From Dendrolimus kikuchii (lineage: Eukaryota > Arthropoda > Insecta > Lepidoptera > Lasiocampidae): a stretch of 64,000 bases of DNA. The stretch lies in contig CM034390.1 in the NCBI GenBank assembly GCA_019925095.2, positions 1,971,501 through 2,035,500 of the forward strand, in the 5' to 3' direction. Below the pieces are notes generated by a model. It worked only from the letters and a program-made list of their open reading frames with translations, was not told the origin of the DNA and searched no databases. A program made the translations under genes and the position numbers. Positions 63,954 to 64,000 of this stretch are shown here, one piece after another; positions within the stretch are counted from its first letter, which is position 1; every line of letters begins with the position of its first letter.

Positions 63954-64000
63954 GTGAGTGTATTTTTTATTTTTATAAAATAAAAAAAAAACCACAAATG

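Noticed and set aside
63110..63307. Minus-strand frame over exon 29
   Set aside because: Antisense of a clear LG4 strand with correct splice sites.
1487..63953. LanA (alpha-3/5-like) as the gene identity
   Set aside because: Only about three LE repeats lie between L4 and the coiled coil; LanA has many more. Not excluded without an alignment.

Overview
The window is lepidopteran-type nuclear DNA: one multi-exon gene on the + strand, spread over at least 62.5 kb, with introns that are largely transposable-element debris. From sequence alone the gene reads as a laminin alpha chain. Spliced in order, 30 recognisable exons (1487-63953) encode laminin EGF-like (LE) repeats, one L4 domain, three further LE repeats, the alpha-helical coiled-coil region, and laminin G-like (LG) domains 1 to 5. 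The window opens inside the LE repeats before L4 and closes early in LG5. Only about three LE repeats separate L4 from the coiled coil, which fits the alpha-1/2 type (Drosophila wing blister, wb) better than LanA (alpha-3/5 type, with many more). This assignment is family knowledge plus inference, not an alignment. Laminin alpha is secreted, joins beta and gamma chains through its coiled coil, and binds cell-surface receptors through its LG domains.

Layout: LE repeats (exons 1-3), L4 (exons 3-6), LE repeats (6-8), coiled coil (9-16), LG1 (17-18, incomplete), LG2 (19-21), LG3 (22-25), LG4 (26-29), start of LG5 (29-30). Splice phases match across almost all junctions and no exon carries an in-frame stop. 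Three places do not close: the N-terminal part of LG1 (between exons 16 and 17), the C-terminal part of LG1 (between exons 18 and 19), and the start of exon 27 in LG4, which has no AG acceptor. All three lie in repeat-dense introns.

The introns hold about sixteen copies of one RTE-like non-LTR retrotransposon family with a (TACA)n 3' tail. Most are 5'-truncated, many have exact target-site duplications (TSDs) of 8-15 bp, and an unusual number sit within 60 bp of a splice site; one TSD duplicates a splice donor. A very abundant SINE-like repeat shares its 3' end with a jockey-like LINE. Also present are two tRNA-headed SINE families, an R1-like LINE, two Tc1/mariner copies, four LTRs, several MITE or foldback elements, a tRNA-Pro pseudogene and several tandem arrays. 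There is no CRISPR array, operon or bacterial gene here.

The most novel-looking material is in the mobile elements: a 257-bp MITE defined by a filled and an empty copy of its host repeat, an asymmetric foldback element with 11-bp TSDs, the SINE/LINE tail sharing, a putative LTR with a heat-shock-element-like motif beside its TATA box, and the repeated insertions at laminin splice junctions.
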